Assembly: GCF_001017435.1 (NCBI RefSeq)
Contig: NZ_CP011371.1
Location: 1,798,001-1,862,000, forward strand
Direction: 5' to 3'
DNA from: Caldimonas brevitalea
Lineage (GTDB): Bacteria; Pseudomonadota; Gammaproteobacteria; Burkholderiales; Burkholderiaceae_C
DNA length: 64,000 nt
In this document: positions 28,776 to 38,800 of the stretch, in pieces
How positions within the stretch are numbered: the stretch's first letter is position 1
Layout of the letters: each line of letters opens with the position of its first letter
Program-made: the position numbers and the translations under genes
Notes under the pieces: generated by a model
What the model saw: only the letters and a program-made list of their open reading frames with translations
Database searches by the model: none
What the model was told of the DNA's origin: nothing

Positions 28776-30304
28776 GATGGGATGCATGCAGAACGCTCCG
28801 TCTCGGCGGACCGGGGGGCAGGGGCCAGCGACCCCCACAGGCGGATCACGGCATACGAGCGCCAGGGGCTCCAGCGCTGGGCCAGCCGTTCGGCCTCACG
28901 CGGCCCGTGCAGCCCATACCGCTGTTCGATCGCCTTGAGCACGGCCACGTCGCGCGGCGGAAAGGCATCGGGCCAAGCGAGGGCGCGCATCGCGATGTAG
29001 TGCGCGGTCCAGGGGCCGATGCCGGGCAACGCTTCGAGGTGGGCCAACAGCGCGGCAGGGGCGGCAGGCCCATGATCGATCAAGGGCGCGAGGCTGTCCC
29101 ACTGCGCCGCCAGGGCCAGGATGGCGGCGCCGCGCTGCCGCACGATGCCGAGTTCACCGAGCTGTTCCGGCGCCAGGGCGGCCAGCACCGCCGGCGACGG
29201 GAACAACCGGCTCACCTCGGGCCACGGCGTGGCCAGCGGCTCGCCGAACGCGTTCACCAACCGGGTCGCGAAAGTGCGTGCGGCCGCCACCGTCACCTGC
29301 TGCCCGAGCACCGCCCGCACGGCCAACTCGAAAGGGTCCACCGCCCCCGGCAGCCGCGTGCCGGCCCCCGGCAACCCGGCCAGCGATTCGTCGATGGCTT
29401 CCGGCACCGCGTCCAGATCGAGCCAGCGCCGCACCAAGCGGATCAAGCGGGCGCTGTGCAGCGCCAGTTGCGGCGCCAATTCCACCCGCACCACCGAGCG
29501 CCCGGGCGGAAAGCTCACCTGCAGCCAGCCGTGGGTTTCACCGCCGTGCTCGTGCGTGAGCCTGACACTGCGCCGGATGTGCGGCAGCGGCCCGTCGACC
29601 TCGACCGATTCGACGCCTGTAATCGCCCGTTGCGCCAGAAAACGGCGCAGCGCGGCGCCTTCGAAGGGTTCGCGATAGGCCAGTTGGAGGCAGACCGGCA
29701 TGTCGCTGGCACTCGTCGCCGCTCCGGCCGCCTGCTTGCGCAGCGAGCCCGGGTTCAGGCCATACCGCTCGACAAAGGCAGCGTTGAACCGGCGCACACT
29801 GCCGAAGCCGCACGCCAGTGCCACCTGCGTGATCGGCAGCGCACTGTCGGTCAGCAACTGCTTGGCCAGCAGCAGCCGGCGGGTTTGCAGGTATTGCAGC
29901 GGTGTCACGCCGTGTTCGGCCTTGAAAATACGCCGCACATGGCGGTCGGTGATGCCGAGCGCGGCGGCCAAGGCTTCGACATGCGCCTCACCGCCCGCGC
30001 TCGCATGCCGGTCGAGCCAATGCGCGGCCTGGTGCGCGAGCGTCCGTGACGCGTCCATCACCGACCAGGCCAGCCGCCCGTCCGCCGGCGCAATCTCCGG
30101 TCGGCACTTCAAGCAGGGCCTGAAGCCACATGCCTCGGCCTGCGCGGCCGAGCCGAAAAAACGGCAGTTGTCGCGCTTGGGGGTGCGCACGCGGCACACC
30201 GGGCGGCAATAGATGCCGGTCGACGTGACGCCGACGAACAGCCGGCCGTCGAACCGCAGGTCGCGGGCTTTCAGGGCGAGGTAGGCGGCGTCGGCATCGA
30301 GCAT
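28772..30304 (-). CDS. Ada-type regulator fused to AlkA 3-methyladenine DNA glycosylase
   Basis: Three parts are visible in 510 residues. The N-terminus is an Ada metal-binding domain with C33, C37, C64 and C67 (GIYCRPVC and CLKC). An AraC-type helix-turn-helix region follows at about 75-190. The C-terminal part from about 200 is an AlkA glycosylase with the helix-hairpin-helix LEALPGIGPWTAHYIAMRA and FPPRDVAVLKA, which includes the catalytic aspartate. Ada senses methyl phosphotriesters and activates alkylation-repair genes; AlkA removes alkylated purines. The Ada methyltransferase domain is absent and is supplied by the overlapping ogt. A TTG start at 30325 is possible. Confidence 0.92.
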   Translation of the reverse strand: MLDADAAYLALKARDLRFDGRLFVGVTSTGIYCRPVCRVRTPKRDNCRFFGSAAQAEACGFRPCLKCRPEIAPADGRLAWSVMDASRTLAHQAAHWLDRHASAGGEAHVEALAAALGITDRHVRRIFKAEHGVTPLQYLQTRRLLLAKQLLTDSALPITQVALACGFGSVRRFNAAFVERYGLNPGSLRKQAAGAATSASDMPVCLQLAYREPFEGAALRRFLAQRAITGVESVEVDGPLPHIRRSVRLTHEHGGETHGWLQVSFPPGRSVVRVELAPQLALHSARLIRLVRRWLDLDAVPEAIDESLAGLPGAGTRLPGAVDPFELAVRAVLGQQVTVAAARTFATRLVNAFGEPLATPWPEVSRLFPSPAVLAALAPEQLGELGIVRQRGAAILALAAQWDSLAPLIDHGPAAPAALLAHLEALPGIGPWTAHYIAMRALAWPDAFPPRDVAVLKAIEQRYGLHGPREAERLAQRWSPWRSYAVIRLWGSLAPAPRSAETERSACIPS

Positions 30305-30473
30305 GATGAGGTCGATTATCGACAAGCCGCGACGTCCGACTCGCCGTTTTCGGACATCTGGCCCGGGGCTTGCCTCATATGTGCAGGGCCTGAGATCGTA
30401 ACGGCCCGGTCACAAGGGACCCCCGGGTCGTCCCTACAATCCCCCGGTCACCGCAGTACTAGGGAGCATATTC

Positions 30474-31862
30474 ATGAAAGTTGCAGCATCCATCTTCAAG
30501 GCCTATGACGTCCGCGGCGTCGTCGGCCAGACCCTCGACGAGTCGGTCGCCGAACACCTCGGTCGCGCCTTCGGGAGCGAAGCGCGCGCGCAAGGCGAGA
30601 AGGTGGTCGCTGTCGGCCGCGACGGCCGGCTCTCGGGCCCGTCTTTGTCCGCCGCCTTGATCAAGGGGCTCCGCAGCACCGGCGTCGACGTGATCGAACT
30701 CGGCCCGGTGACGACGCCGATGACCTATTACGTCGCCGCGACGCGCTGCAAATCGGGCATCCAGGTGACCGGCAGCCACAACCCGAAGGACTACAACGGC
30801 TTCAAGATGGTGCTCGCCGGCCGGGCCATCTACGGCGACGAGATCCAGAACTTGCGCCGCCGCATCGAGGAAGAGAACTACACGCAAGGCGAGGGCGGCC
30901 TGACCCAGCTCGACGTCCTGAAGGAATACAGCGACCGCATCACCGGCGATGCCAAGCTGGCCCGGCCGATGAAGATCGTGGTCGACTCCGGCAACGGCAT
31001 CCCCGGCGCGTCCGCCCCCGGCATCCTGCGCGCGCTGGGCTGTGACGTCACCGAGCTGTACTCCGAGGTGAACGGCGACTTCCCCAACCACCACCCCGAT
31101 CCGTCCAAGCCCGAGAACCTGGCCGACCTGATGCGCACCGTCAAGGAGACCGACGCCGAGATCGGCCTCGCCTTCGACGGCGACGGCGACCGGCTCGGTG
31201 TCGTCACCAAGGACGGCAGCATCATCTACCCCGACCGGCAGCTGATGCTGTTCGCGACCGACATCCTCACGCGCAACCCCGGTGCGGCCATCATCTACGA
31301 CGTCAAGTGCACACAGCGCCTGGCCCCGGTGATCCGCGAAGCCGGCGGCGAGCCCTTGATGTGGAAGACCGGCCACTCGCTCGTGAAAGCCAAGCTGAAG
31401 GAAACCGGCTCGCCGATCGCCGGCGAGATGAGCGGCCACATCTTCTTCAAAGAGCGCTGGTACGGCTTCGACGACGCCACCTACACCGCCGCGCGTCTGC
31501 TCGAAATCCTCTCGCGCAGTGCCGACCCGAGCGCCGTGCTCAACGGCCTGCCCACCAGCTTCAACACGCCCGAGCTGAACGTCCCCTGCGCCGAAGGCGA
31601 GCACCACCAGGTGATCGAGAAGCTGCGCACCCAGCTCGACGGCGGCCAGCTGTTCAAGGGCGCCAAGGAGATCATCACGATCGACGGCATCCGGGCCGAA
31701 TACGAAGACGGTTTCGGCCTGGTGCGGGCCTCCAACACCACCCCCGTGCTGGTGCTGCGCTTCGAGGGTCACACGCAGCAGGCGCTCGAGCGCATCGAGC
31801 ACGAGTTCATGGCGGCGCTGCGGGTGGTCAAGCCCGACGCGAAGGTTCAAGCCGGCCATTGA
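30474..31862 (+). CDS. phosphomannomutase/phosphoglucomutase
   Basis: The 462-residue enzyme interconverts hexose 1- and 6-phosphates for exopolysaccharide and LPS precursors. The phosphoserine S101 is in VTGSHNPKDYNGFKM, the metal-binding aspartates D235, D237 and D239 are in FDGDGDR, and the sugar-binding GEMSGH segment is present. These fit the AlgC/ManB type with dual mannose and glucose activity. GGGAG before the ATG supports the start. A TACAAT at 30435 could be a -10 element, without a clear -35. waaA follows 165 bases later. Confidence 0.93.
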   Translation: MKVAASIFKAYDVRGVVGQTLDESVAEHLGRAFGSEARAQGEKVVAVGRDGRLSGPSLSAALIKGLRSTGVDVIELGPVTTPMTYYVAATRCKSGIQVTGSHNPKDYNGFKMVLAGRAIYGDEIQNLRRRIEEENYTQGEGGLTQLDVLKEYSDRITGDAKLARPMKIVVDSGNGIPGASAPGILRALGCDVTELYSEVNGDFPNHHPDPSKPENLADLMRTVKETDAEIGLAFDGDGDRLGVVTKDGSIIYPDRQLMLFATDILTRNPGAAIIYDVKCTQRLAPVIREAGGEPLMWKTGHSLVKAKLKETGSPIAGEMSGHIFFKERWYGFDDATYTAARLLEILSRSADPSAVLNGLPTSFNTPELNVPCAEGEHHQVIEKLRTQLDGGQLFKGAKEIITIDGIRAEYEDGFGLVRASNTTPVLVLRFEGHTQQALERIEHEFMAALRVVKPDAKVQAGH

Positions 31863-32027
31863 ACCCCCGGTCCGGCGGCGGCCGCACCGGGTGGCGATTT
31901 TTGGAGACAATCGCGCGGTGCGATTGTTTCAATATCCTGCTGCCGGCGCGTCCCGGCCCTCGGGCCGCCGCCTGGCGTCTTTGCGGCCCCTTTGCGCTTG
32001 TGTGGTGCAGGTTGGGGCCCGCCGGTG

Positions 32028-33341
32028 ATGAGCCCCGTGCGCCGGGGCGTCGCCCGGCACGCCTATTCGCTGCTGCTGACGGTGCTCAAGCCGGCCTATC
32101 TGGCCAAGCTGTGGTGGCGCGGGCGCGACGAGCCGCTGTACCGCCACGCGGTGCTGGAACGGCTCGGCCTTTACCGCGGGCGCCCCTCGCGCGATTGGGT
32201 CTGGGTGCACGCCGTCTCGCTCGGTGAGACACGCGCCGCAGCCGGCCTGATCGAGGCCTTGCGCCGGGAGCTGCCCGGCATGCGGCTGCTGCTGACCAAC
32301 GGCACGGCCACCGGCCGCGAAGCCGGCGAAAAGCTCTTGCAGCCGGGTGACCGCCAAGCCTGGCTGCCCTACGACACCCCCGGTGTCGTGCAACGATTCT
32401 TCGCGCAGTTCCAGCCCCGCGTCGGTGTCCTGATGGAAACCGAGGTGTGGCCCAACCTGCTGCACGGCGCGCATGATGCCGGCGTGCCGATGGTGCTGGC
32501 CAATGCGCGCCTGAGCGAAAAAAGCCTGCGCCAGGCCAAGCGCCTCGACGCCGTGATGCGGCCCGCCGTGCGGGCCCTGCACCTCGTGCTCGCGCAAACC
32601 GAGGCGGATGCGGCGCGCCTGCGCGAAGCCGGCGCGGCGGTGGTGGAGGTGTGCGGCAACATCAAATTCGACATGACGCCCGCGCCCGAGCTGCTCGAGC
32701 GCGGCCGGGCCTGGCGCGCGGCCCTGGCCGGCCGCCCCGTGGTGGCCGCCGCCAGCACCCGCGAAGGCGAAGAAGAACCGCTGCTCGCCGCCTGGCGTCG
32801 CCTGCCGTCGCCGCGGCCCTTGCTGCTGCTGGTGCCGCGTCACCCGCAGCGCTTCGACGAGGTGGCGGGCGCGGTCAAGGCCGCCGGCCTGATGCTGGCG
32901 CGTCGCAGCAGTTGGGGGGGCGATGCACCGGGCGACACGGCGTCGGCCGTCGATGTCTGGCTGGGCGACACGATCGGCGAGATGCCGGCCTACTATGCGG
33001 CGGCCGACGTCGCGCTGCTGGGCGGCAGCTTCGCGCCGCTGGGCGGCCAGAACCTGATCGAGGCGGCCGCCTGCGGTTGCCCGGTGGTGATGGGCCCGCA
33101 CACCTTCAACTTCGCCGATGCCGCCGAGCTCTCGCTGGCGGCCGGCGCCTCGGTGCGGGTGGCCGACGTGGACGAGGGGGTCGATCGGGCCGTGGCGCTG
33201 GCGCAATCGGCCGAGCGCGGCGCCTGGGTGTCGAACTGCTTGTCGTTTTCGGCGGCCCACCGCGGCGCGGCCGCGACGATGGCCGCACGCATCGCTGCGC
33301 TGGCGGCCGACGCGCCGGTCAAGGCGCGAGCAGCGAGCTGA
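32028..33341 (+). CDS. waaA: 3-deoxy-D-manno-octulosonic acid transferase
   Basis: WaaA attaches Kdo residues to lipid IVA at the inner membrane, building the LPS inner core. The 437-residue GT-B protein has an N-terminal membrane anchor, VWVHAVSLGETRAA, METEVWPNLL, and the C-terminal LLGGSFAPLGGQNLIEAAA donor-site motif, all typical. I use the ATG giving MSPVRRGVARHAYSLLL. Its 3' end overlaps the convergent tolC gene by 23 bases. Confidence 0.95.
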   Translation: MSPVRRGVARHAYSLLLTVLKPAYLAKLWWRGRDEPLYRHAVLERLGLYRGRPSRDWVWVHAVSLGETRAAAGLIEALRRELPGMRLLLTNGTATGREAGEKLLQPGDRQAWLPYDTPGVVQRFFAQFQPRVGVLMETEVWPNLLHGAHDAGVPMVLANARLSEKSLRQAKRLDAVMRPAVRALHLVLAQTEADAARLREAGAAVVEVCGNIKFDMTPAPELLERGRAWRAALAGRPVVAAASTREGEEEPLLAAWRRLPSPRPLLLLVPRHPQRFDEVAGAVKAAGLMLARRSSWGGDAPGDTASAVDVWLGDTIGEMPAYYAAADVALLGGSFAPLGGQNLIEAAACGCPVVMGPHTFNFADAAELSLAAGASVRVADVDEGVDRAVALAQSAERGAWVSNCLSFSAAHRGAAATMAARIAALAADAPVKARAAS

Positions 33342-34695
33342 CCGGGGCCACGTCCTCGGGCTTCAGCTGGCCGGCCGCCTGCCGCAGCCGCAAGCCGTTC
33401 ACCAGCACGTCGTAGCGCGCCCGGGCCAGGTCACGCTGGGTGTTGAACAGCTGGGTCTGCGCATTCAAGACGTCGAGGTTGACGCGCACGCCCACCTTGT
33501 AGCCCAGCTGTGTCGCTTCGAGCGCCAGCTTGCTCGACGCCTCGGCCGCTTCCAGCGCCTTCACCTGCGCCAGCCCCGACTGCACGCCAAAAAACGCCTG
33601 CCGGGTGCTTTGCGCCACGGTGCGGCGCGCGGCCTCGTAGTCGTTGCGCGAGCGTTCTTCCAGCAGCAGCGTTTCACGGATGCGGTTCTGCACCGCGAAG
33701 CCGGCGAACAGCGGCAGCTTCATCTGCAGGCCGACGCTGGCGCTGCCTGCATAGCCGAGGCCAGAAGCCCCCGGCAGGTTGCTTTGCGCATCGCCGCTGG
33801 TGCGGCCACGCTGGACCTGGCCGACCAGGTCCAGCGTCGGCAGGTGCCCGGCACGCGCCTTCTCGGTCTCCAGTTCGGCGATCTGCAGGCCCACCTGGGC
33901 ACGCCGCACAGTCGGCGCGGTGTCGGTCTGCGCCACCCATTCCTCGACATTGGCCGGCTGCACCGCCGGCAAGGTCACCGCGGGCGGCAGCGGGTGCGGG
34001 TTGACACCCGAGCGGCCGACCAACTGGTCGAGCGCGATCTGCTTGGTGCGCAGGTCGTTGTCGGCGGCGATTTCCTGCGCCGTGGCGAGGTCGAAGCGGG
34101 CTTGCGCCTCGCGCGTGTCGGTGATGGTGGCGGTGCCGACCTCGAAGTTGCGCTTGGCCGACGCCAGTTGCTCCGAAATGGCCTTTTTGTTGGCCTGGGC
34201 GGCTGCCAGTGCGTCGCGCGCGGCGAGCACCTGGAAGTAAGTGTCGGCCACCCGCACGATCAGGTCCTGCTCGGCCCGTTGCAGCTCGGCTCGGGCGATC
34301 TCGAGGTTGCGTTCGGCCTGCTCGATGGTGACGCTGTTGGAGCGGTTGAACAGCGGCTGCAGCGCCGAGATGCCGCCCTGCACGTTGCGGTTGGCGCGCT
34401 CGGCGCCGCTGCTCGTGTCGGTCTCGACCCGGTTGGCCGAGGCATTCAACTCCGCATTCGGCCGGCGCAACCGGTACGCCTGCTGCGTCGCGTACTCGGT
34501 CGACTCGGCCTGCGCGCGGGCGGCCAGGTAGGCGGCGTCGTAGGTGCGGGCGGCCTCATACACCTCGGCCAGGCTTTGCGCCGCCGCGGAGCCGGCCGCG
34601 CCGCCGAACAAGGCCGCGATCCCGGCCGCCAGCGTCAGCTGTCGCAGCAAGGGGCGCAGGGGGCGGCGCAAGGTCGGGGAGGCACGCTCGGACAT
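33319..34695 (-). CDS. tolC: TolC-type outer membrane efflux protein
   Basis: TolC-like trimers form the outer-membrane exit duct for RND, ABC and type I exporters. The 458-residue product has a signal peptide ending near residue 39 (SAAAQS) and two OEP repeats: SLAEVYEAARTYDAAYLAAR near the start, and VGVRVNLDVLNAQTQLFNTQ near the end. AAAGGAAA before the ATG fixes the start; the frame is open upstream to 34995 through the rhodanese gene. It is the last gene of the tetR-MFP-RND-pcm-rhodanese-tolC run. Confidence 0.94.
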   Translation of the reverse strand: MSERASPTLRRPLRPLLRQLTLAAGIAALFGGAAGSAAAQSLAEVYEAARTYDAAYLAARAQAESTEYATQQAYRLRRPNAELNASANRVETDTSSGAERANRNVQGGISALQPLFNRSNSVTIEQAERNLEIARAELQRAEQDLIVRVADTYFQVLAARDALAAAQANKKAISEQLASAKRNFEVGTATITDTREAQARFDLATAQEIAADNDLRTKQIALDQLVGRSGVNPHPLPPAVTLPAVQPANVEEWVAQTDTAPTVRRAQVGLQIAELETEKARAGHLPTLDLVGQVQRGRTSGDAQSNLPGASGLGYAGSASVGLQMKLPLFAGFAVQNRIRETLLLEERSRNDYEAARRTVAQSTRQAFFGVQSGLAQVKALEAAEASSKLALEATQLGYKVGVRVNLDVLNAQTQLFNTQRDLARARYDVLVNGLRLRQAAGQLKPEDVAPVSSLLAP

Positions 34696-34745
34696 GTTGG
34701 TTTCCTTTGTTGGAGTTCGCTGGAGGCTGGGACGGACGGACGGGT

Positions 34746-35090
34746 TCAGTAGCGCGGCACGTTCGGGTCGATCTGTTCGGACCAGGCGTCGATGCCGCCT
34801 TGCAGGTTGACCACCTGGTCGTGCCCCTGGCCGGCCAGGAAGTGCGCGACCTGCAGGCTGCGCATGCCGTGGTGGCAGACGCACACGACCAGGCGTTCTG
34901 CCTCGATCTCGGCCAGGCGTGCCGGCACTTCCTGCATCGGGATGTGCAGCGTGTCGGCCTGCGGCACCCGGATCGCCGCCAGTGAGAACTCCCACGGTTC
35001 GCGCACGTCCAGCAGCAGGGGCCGGGCCGTGCCGGCGGCGGCGCTGTCGAGCAGGTGTTGCTGAAGTTCGCGAACGGTGTATTGCTGCAT
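34746..35090 (-). CDS. single-domain rhodanese
   Basis: The 114-residue protein has one rhodanese domain with LLLDVREPWEF and the active loop C72-HHGMRS. These enzymes carry persulfide sulfur; the physiological acceptor is unknown. GAGGA lies three bases before the ATG and overlaps the end of the upstream methyltransferase gene, so the two are probably translated together. It lies between pcm-like and tolC genes. Confidence 0.9.
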   Translation of the reverse strand: MQQYTVRELQQHLLDSAAAGTARPLLLDVREPWEFSLAAIRVPQADTLHIPMQEVPARLAEIEAERLVVCVCHHGMRSLQVAHFLAGQGHDQVVNLQGGIDAWSEQIDPNVPRY

Positions 35091-35096
35091 GGGTCC

Positions 35097-35762
35097 TCAG
35101 AAGCTGAACTTGGGCGGCTCGCCGAAGCCGAGCAGGCGCGGCGCGAGGGTGTCGAACACCTCGACGGTGCGGAAGGCGTTCTGGTCGATGCGCGTCACGA
35201 CGACGGCACGCATGATCGGGTCATGGCCGACGACGGCGGCGAGCCGGCCGCCCACCTTGAGCTGGTCGAGCAGCTGCTGGGGCACGCTCGCCACCGAGCC
35301 GGACGCCAGGATGACGTCGAACGGCCCTTCCGCCAGCGCGCCCTTGGAGCCGTCGGCGTGGCGCACTTCGGCGTTCATCACCGCGGCGCGCTTGAGGTTG
35401 TCGGCCGCCGTGCGGGCCAGTTCGGGGTCGATTTCGAGGCTCAGCACACGTTGCGCCTTGTGCGCCAGCAGCGCGGCCATGTAGCCGGAGCCCGCGCCGA
35501 TCTCGAGCACTTTCTCGTGCTTGCCGACGGCCAGTTCCTGCAGCAGCCGCGCCTCAAGCTTGGGCTCGAGCATGGTGCGGCCCTGGGAGCCGTTGTCCTT
35601 CAGCGGGATCATCATGTCCATGAAGGCCATGCCCCGGTGGGCGGCGGGCACGAAGTCCTCGCGCTTCACGACCGCCAGCAGCGAAAGCACAGACTGATCC
35701 AGCACGTCCCAGGTGCGGATCTGTTGTTCGATCATGTTGAAGCGGGCTTGTTCGATGTTCAT
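35097..35762 (-). CDS. protein-L-isoaspartate methyltransferase-like protein
   Basis: The 221-residue product has the Rossmann SAM-binding motif VLEIGAGSGYMAALLA (from about residue 85) and the overall arrangement of Pcm, which methylates isoaspartyl residues for repair. The substrate-side motif that reads TISQP or TISAP in canonical Pcm is replaced by RTMLEPKLEARLLQ, so the substrate may differ. I use the second in-frame ATG because AGGA is eight bases before it; the first ATG, at 35771, is too close. The RND gene ends 45 bases upstream. Confidence 0.8.
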   Translation of the reverse strand: MNIEQARFNMIEQQIRTWDVLDQSVLSLLAVVKREDFVPAAHRGMAFMDMMIPLKDNGSQGRTMLEPKLEARLLQELAVGKHEKVLEIGAGSGYMAALLAHKAQRVLSLEIDPELARTAADNLKRAAVMNAEVRHADGSKGALAEGPFDVILASGSVASVPQQLLDQLKVGGRLAAVVGHDPIMRAVVVTRIDQNAFRTVEVFDTLAPRLLGFGEPPKFSF

Positions 35763-35807
35763 GGCAGCCATCCTGGGGTGAGTCGGCGTTTTGGGGAGAG
35801 CGGCATT

Positions 35808-38800
35808 TTATTTCGCCTCCCCTGCCGTCACCGCCGGCATCACTTCGCCGTGGCCGCGCCACTTCCGCTTCAGCCACGCCGACAGGTCGTCCAGGTAGCA
35901 ATAGATGACCGGCACCACCACCAGCGTCAGCAGCGACGACGTCACCACACCACCGATCACCGCCTGGCCCATCGGTGCACGTTGCTCGGCGCCCTCGGAC
36001 AGCGCGAAGGCGAGCGGCACCATGCCGAACACCATCGCCAGCGTGGTCATCAGGATCGGGCGCAAGCGCACCCGGGCCGCCATCAGCAATGCGGCTTCAC
36101 GGTCCAAACGGGTGCCGTCCAGGCCTTCGCCGCTGTGGCCTTCGCGGGCGCGGTTGGCGAAGTCGACCAGCAGGATCGCGTTTTTCGTCACCAGGCCCAT
36201 CAGCATCACGACGCCGATGATCGAGAACATGTTCAGCGTCGAGCGGAACATCAGCAGGATCAGCACCACGCCGATCATCGTCAGCGGCAGCGACGACATC
36301 AGCGCAATCGGCTGCAAAAAGCTCTTGAACTGCGACGCCAGGATCATGTAGATGAAGATCACGGCGAGCGCCAGCGCCGACAGCGCATAGCCGAACGACT
36401 CCTGCATGTCCTTGGTCGAGCCGCCGAAGCGGTAGCGGTAGCCGGGCTGGAACGCGGTGTCGTCGAGCACCCGCCGGATGTCGGCCGACACCTCGCCGAG
36501 CGAGCGCCCGGCCACGTTGGCCGTGATCTCCACCTCGCGGCTCAGGTCGCGCCGGTTGATCTGGTTGGGGCCGAACGAGGGCGTCACCTCGGCCACCTGC
36601 GACAGGCGCACGATGCGGGTGCTGCCGTCGGCGGCGGTCAGCGTGAGGCCCAAACGCTCCAGGTCGGGCAGCGACTGACGCGCCTGCGGGGCCAAGCGCA
36701 CCTTCACGTCGTAGCTCTCGTCGTTTTCGGCGCGCCAGTTGCCGGTGGTCTCGCCCGCCACCAGGCCGCGCAAGGTGCTGGTGATGCTGCCCACGCTCAG
36801 GCCGAGGTCGGAGGCCGCCTCACGCTTGACGTTGACGTCGACGGTGGGTTTGCTCGGCTTCATCGTCGTGTCGAGGTCGACCAGGCCGGGGATGGTCTGC
36901 AGCCGGGCCGCCAGCTGGTCGGTCAGGCGTTGCAGCTCGCGCAGGTCGGTGCCCTGGATCGACACCGAGACCGGCTTGGCGCCGCCCACCGAATCGAGCA
37001 GGCCGACGTGGGTGACCGTGATGCCGGGCACGCGCGACAAGCGCTCGCGCAGCACCGTCGACATCGCATCGACACTTCGCTCGCGCAGGTGCCGGTCGAC
37101 CAGCCGCACCTGCACCGTCGCGTAGTTCCTGCCTTGCGCCTGGCCGGTGTTGATGGTCGTCAGCGTGTAGTTCACCTCCGGGAACTCGTGCAGGATCGCA
37201 TCGACCTGCCGCGCCTTGGCTTCGGTCACTTCGAGCGACGAACCGGTCGGCGTGTAGAAGCTGACCGTGGTCTCGGAGAAGTCGGCCTTGGGCACGAACT
37301 CGGTGCCGAGCACCGGCAGCAGCGCAAAACTTGCGATCAGGCTTGCCGCCGCGATGCCCAGCGTGGCCAGCTTGTGGCGCAGCGACCAGGCCAGGAGGCT
37401 CTGGTAGACCTCGGCCAGCCACTCCGAGAAGCGCTCGACGGCCCCGGTGAGCCGGCCCAGCGTGCGGTCGTAGAGGCTGCGCCGGCGGCCGGGTGCGTCG
37501 GCCGTGCCGTGGCCGTGGATGGCCGGGTCGTGCCAGACGCTCGACATCATCGGGTCGAGCGTGAAGCTCACGAACATCGAGATCAGGACGGCGGCGACGA
37601 TGGTGACGCCGAACTGGTGGAAAAACCGGCCGATGATGCCGCCCATGAAGCCGATCGGCAGAAACACCGCGACGATCGACAAGGTGGTCGCCAGCACCGC
37701 CAGGCCGATCTCTTGGGTGCCGTCGAGCGAGGCCTGGCGGGCGTCCTTGCCCATCTGCACATGGCGCACGATGTTCTCGCGCACGACGATGGCGTCGTCG
37801 ATCAGCAGGCCCACGCACAGGCTCAGCGCCATCAGCGTCAGCATGTTGATCGAGAAGCCGAACCAGTACATGAACAAAAAGGTGCCGATCAGCGCGATCG
37901 GCAGCGTCAGGCCGGTGATGACGGTCGAGCGCCACGAGTTCAGGAACAGGAACACGATCGCGATGGTCAGCACCGCGCCTTCGAGCAGCGTCTGGCGCAC
38001 GTTCTTGACCGCGACCCGGATCGGGCGCGAGTTGTCGCTCACCACGTCGATCGCCAGGCCCTTGGGCAGCTCGCGCCGCAGTTCCTCGACCACCCGGTTC
38101 AGGCCGTCGACCACATCGATCGTGTTCTCGCCCTGGGCCTTCTGGATCGACAGTGCCAGCGTGCGCTGGCCGTTGTAGAGCGCCAGGCTCTCGATCTCCT
38201 GCGGGCCGTCGACCACGTCGGCCACCTGCCACAGCTTGACCGGCACGCCGGCCGCGCCTTTGCGCGCGACGATGATCTCCTTGAAGTCTTCCGGGCGCTT
38301 GAGCCGGCCGGTGATCTGCACCACCCGCTCGCTCTCGCTGGAGCGCAGTGCGCCGGCCGGCAGGTCCTGGTTTTCGGTGCGCACCGCGCGCAGCACCTGG
38401 TCGACGCCGACGCCCAGCGCTTCCATCGCCTCGGGCCGCAGGTAGATGTTGACCTCACGCTGCACACCGCCCACCAGCGTCACCGAACCCACACCGCGCA
38501 CGTTCTCGAGCCGCTTCTGCACCACCTGGTCGGCGTAGCCGGTCAGGTCGACGGCGCTGTGGGAGCTGTCAGGCGACGTCAGCGCCAGCGTGTAGATCGG
38601 GCGTGATGCGGGATCGAAGCGCAGCACGCGGGGTTCTTCCACCTCGTCGCGCAGCAGGGGGCGGATCGCGGCCACCTTTTCGCGCACGTCCTCGGCGGCC
38701 TTGCGGCTGTCCATGTCGAGGTTGAACTGCACGATGACGACCGACTGGCCGTCATACGAGCGCGACATCAGCTGGTTGATGCCGGCGATGGTGTTGACCG

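Noticed and set aside
35055..38606. 1183-codon open frame on the plus strand
   Set aside because: It lies opposite the RND transporter gene, whose protein has full family motifs. The plus-strand translation is rich in His, Arg and Gln without domains, a usual shadow in GC-rich DNA.
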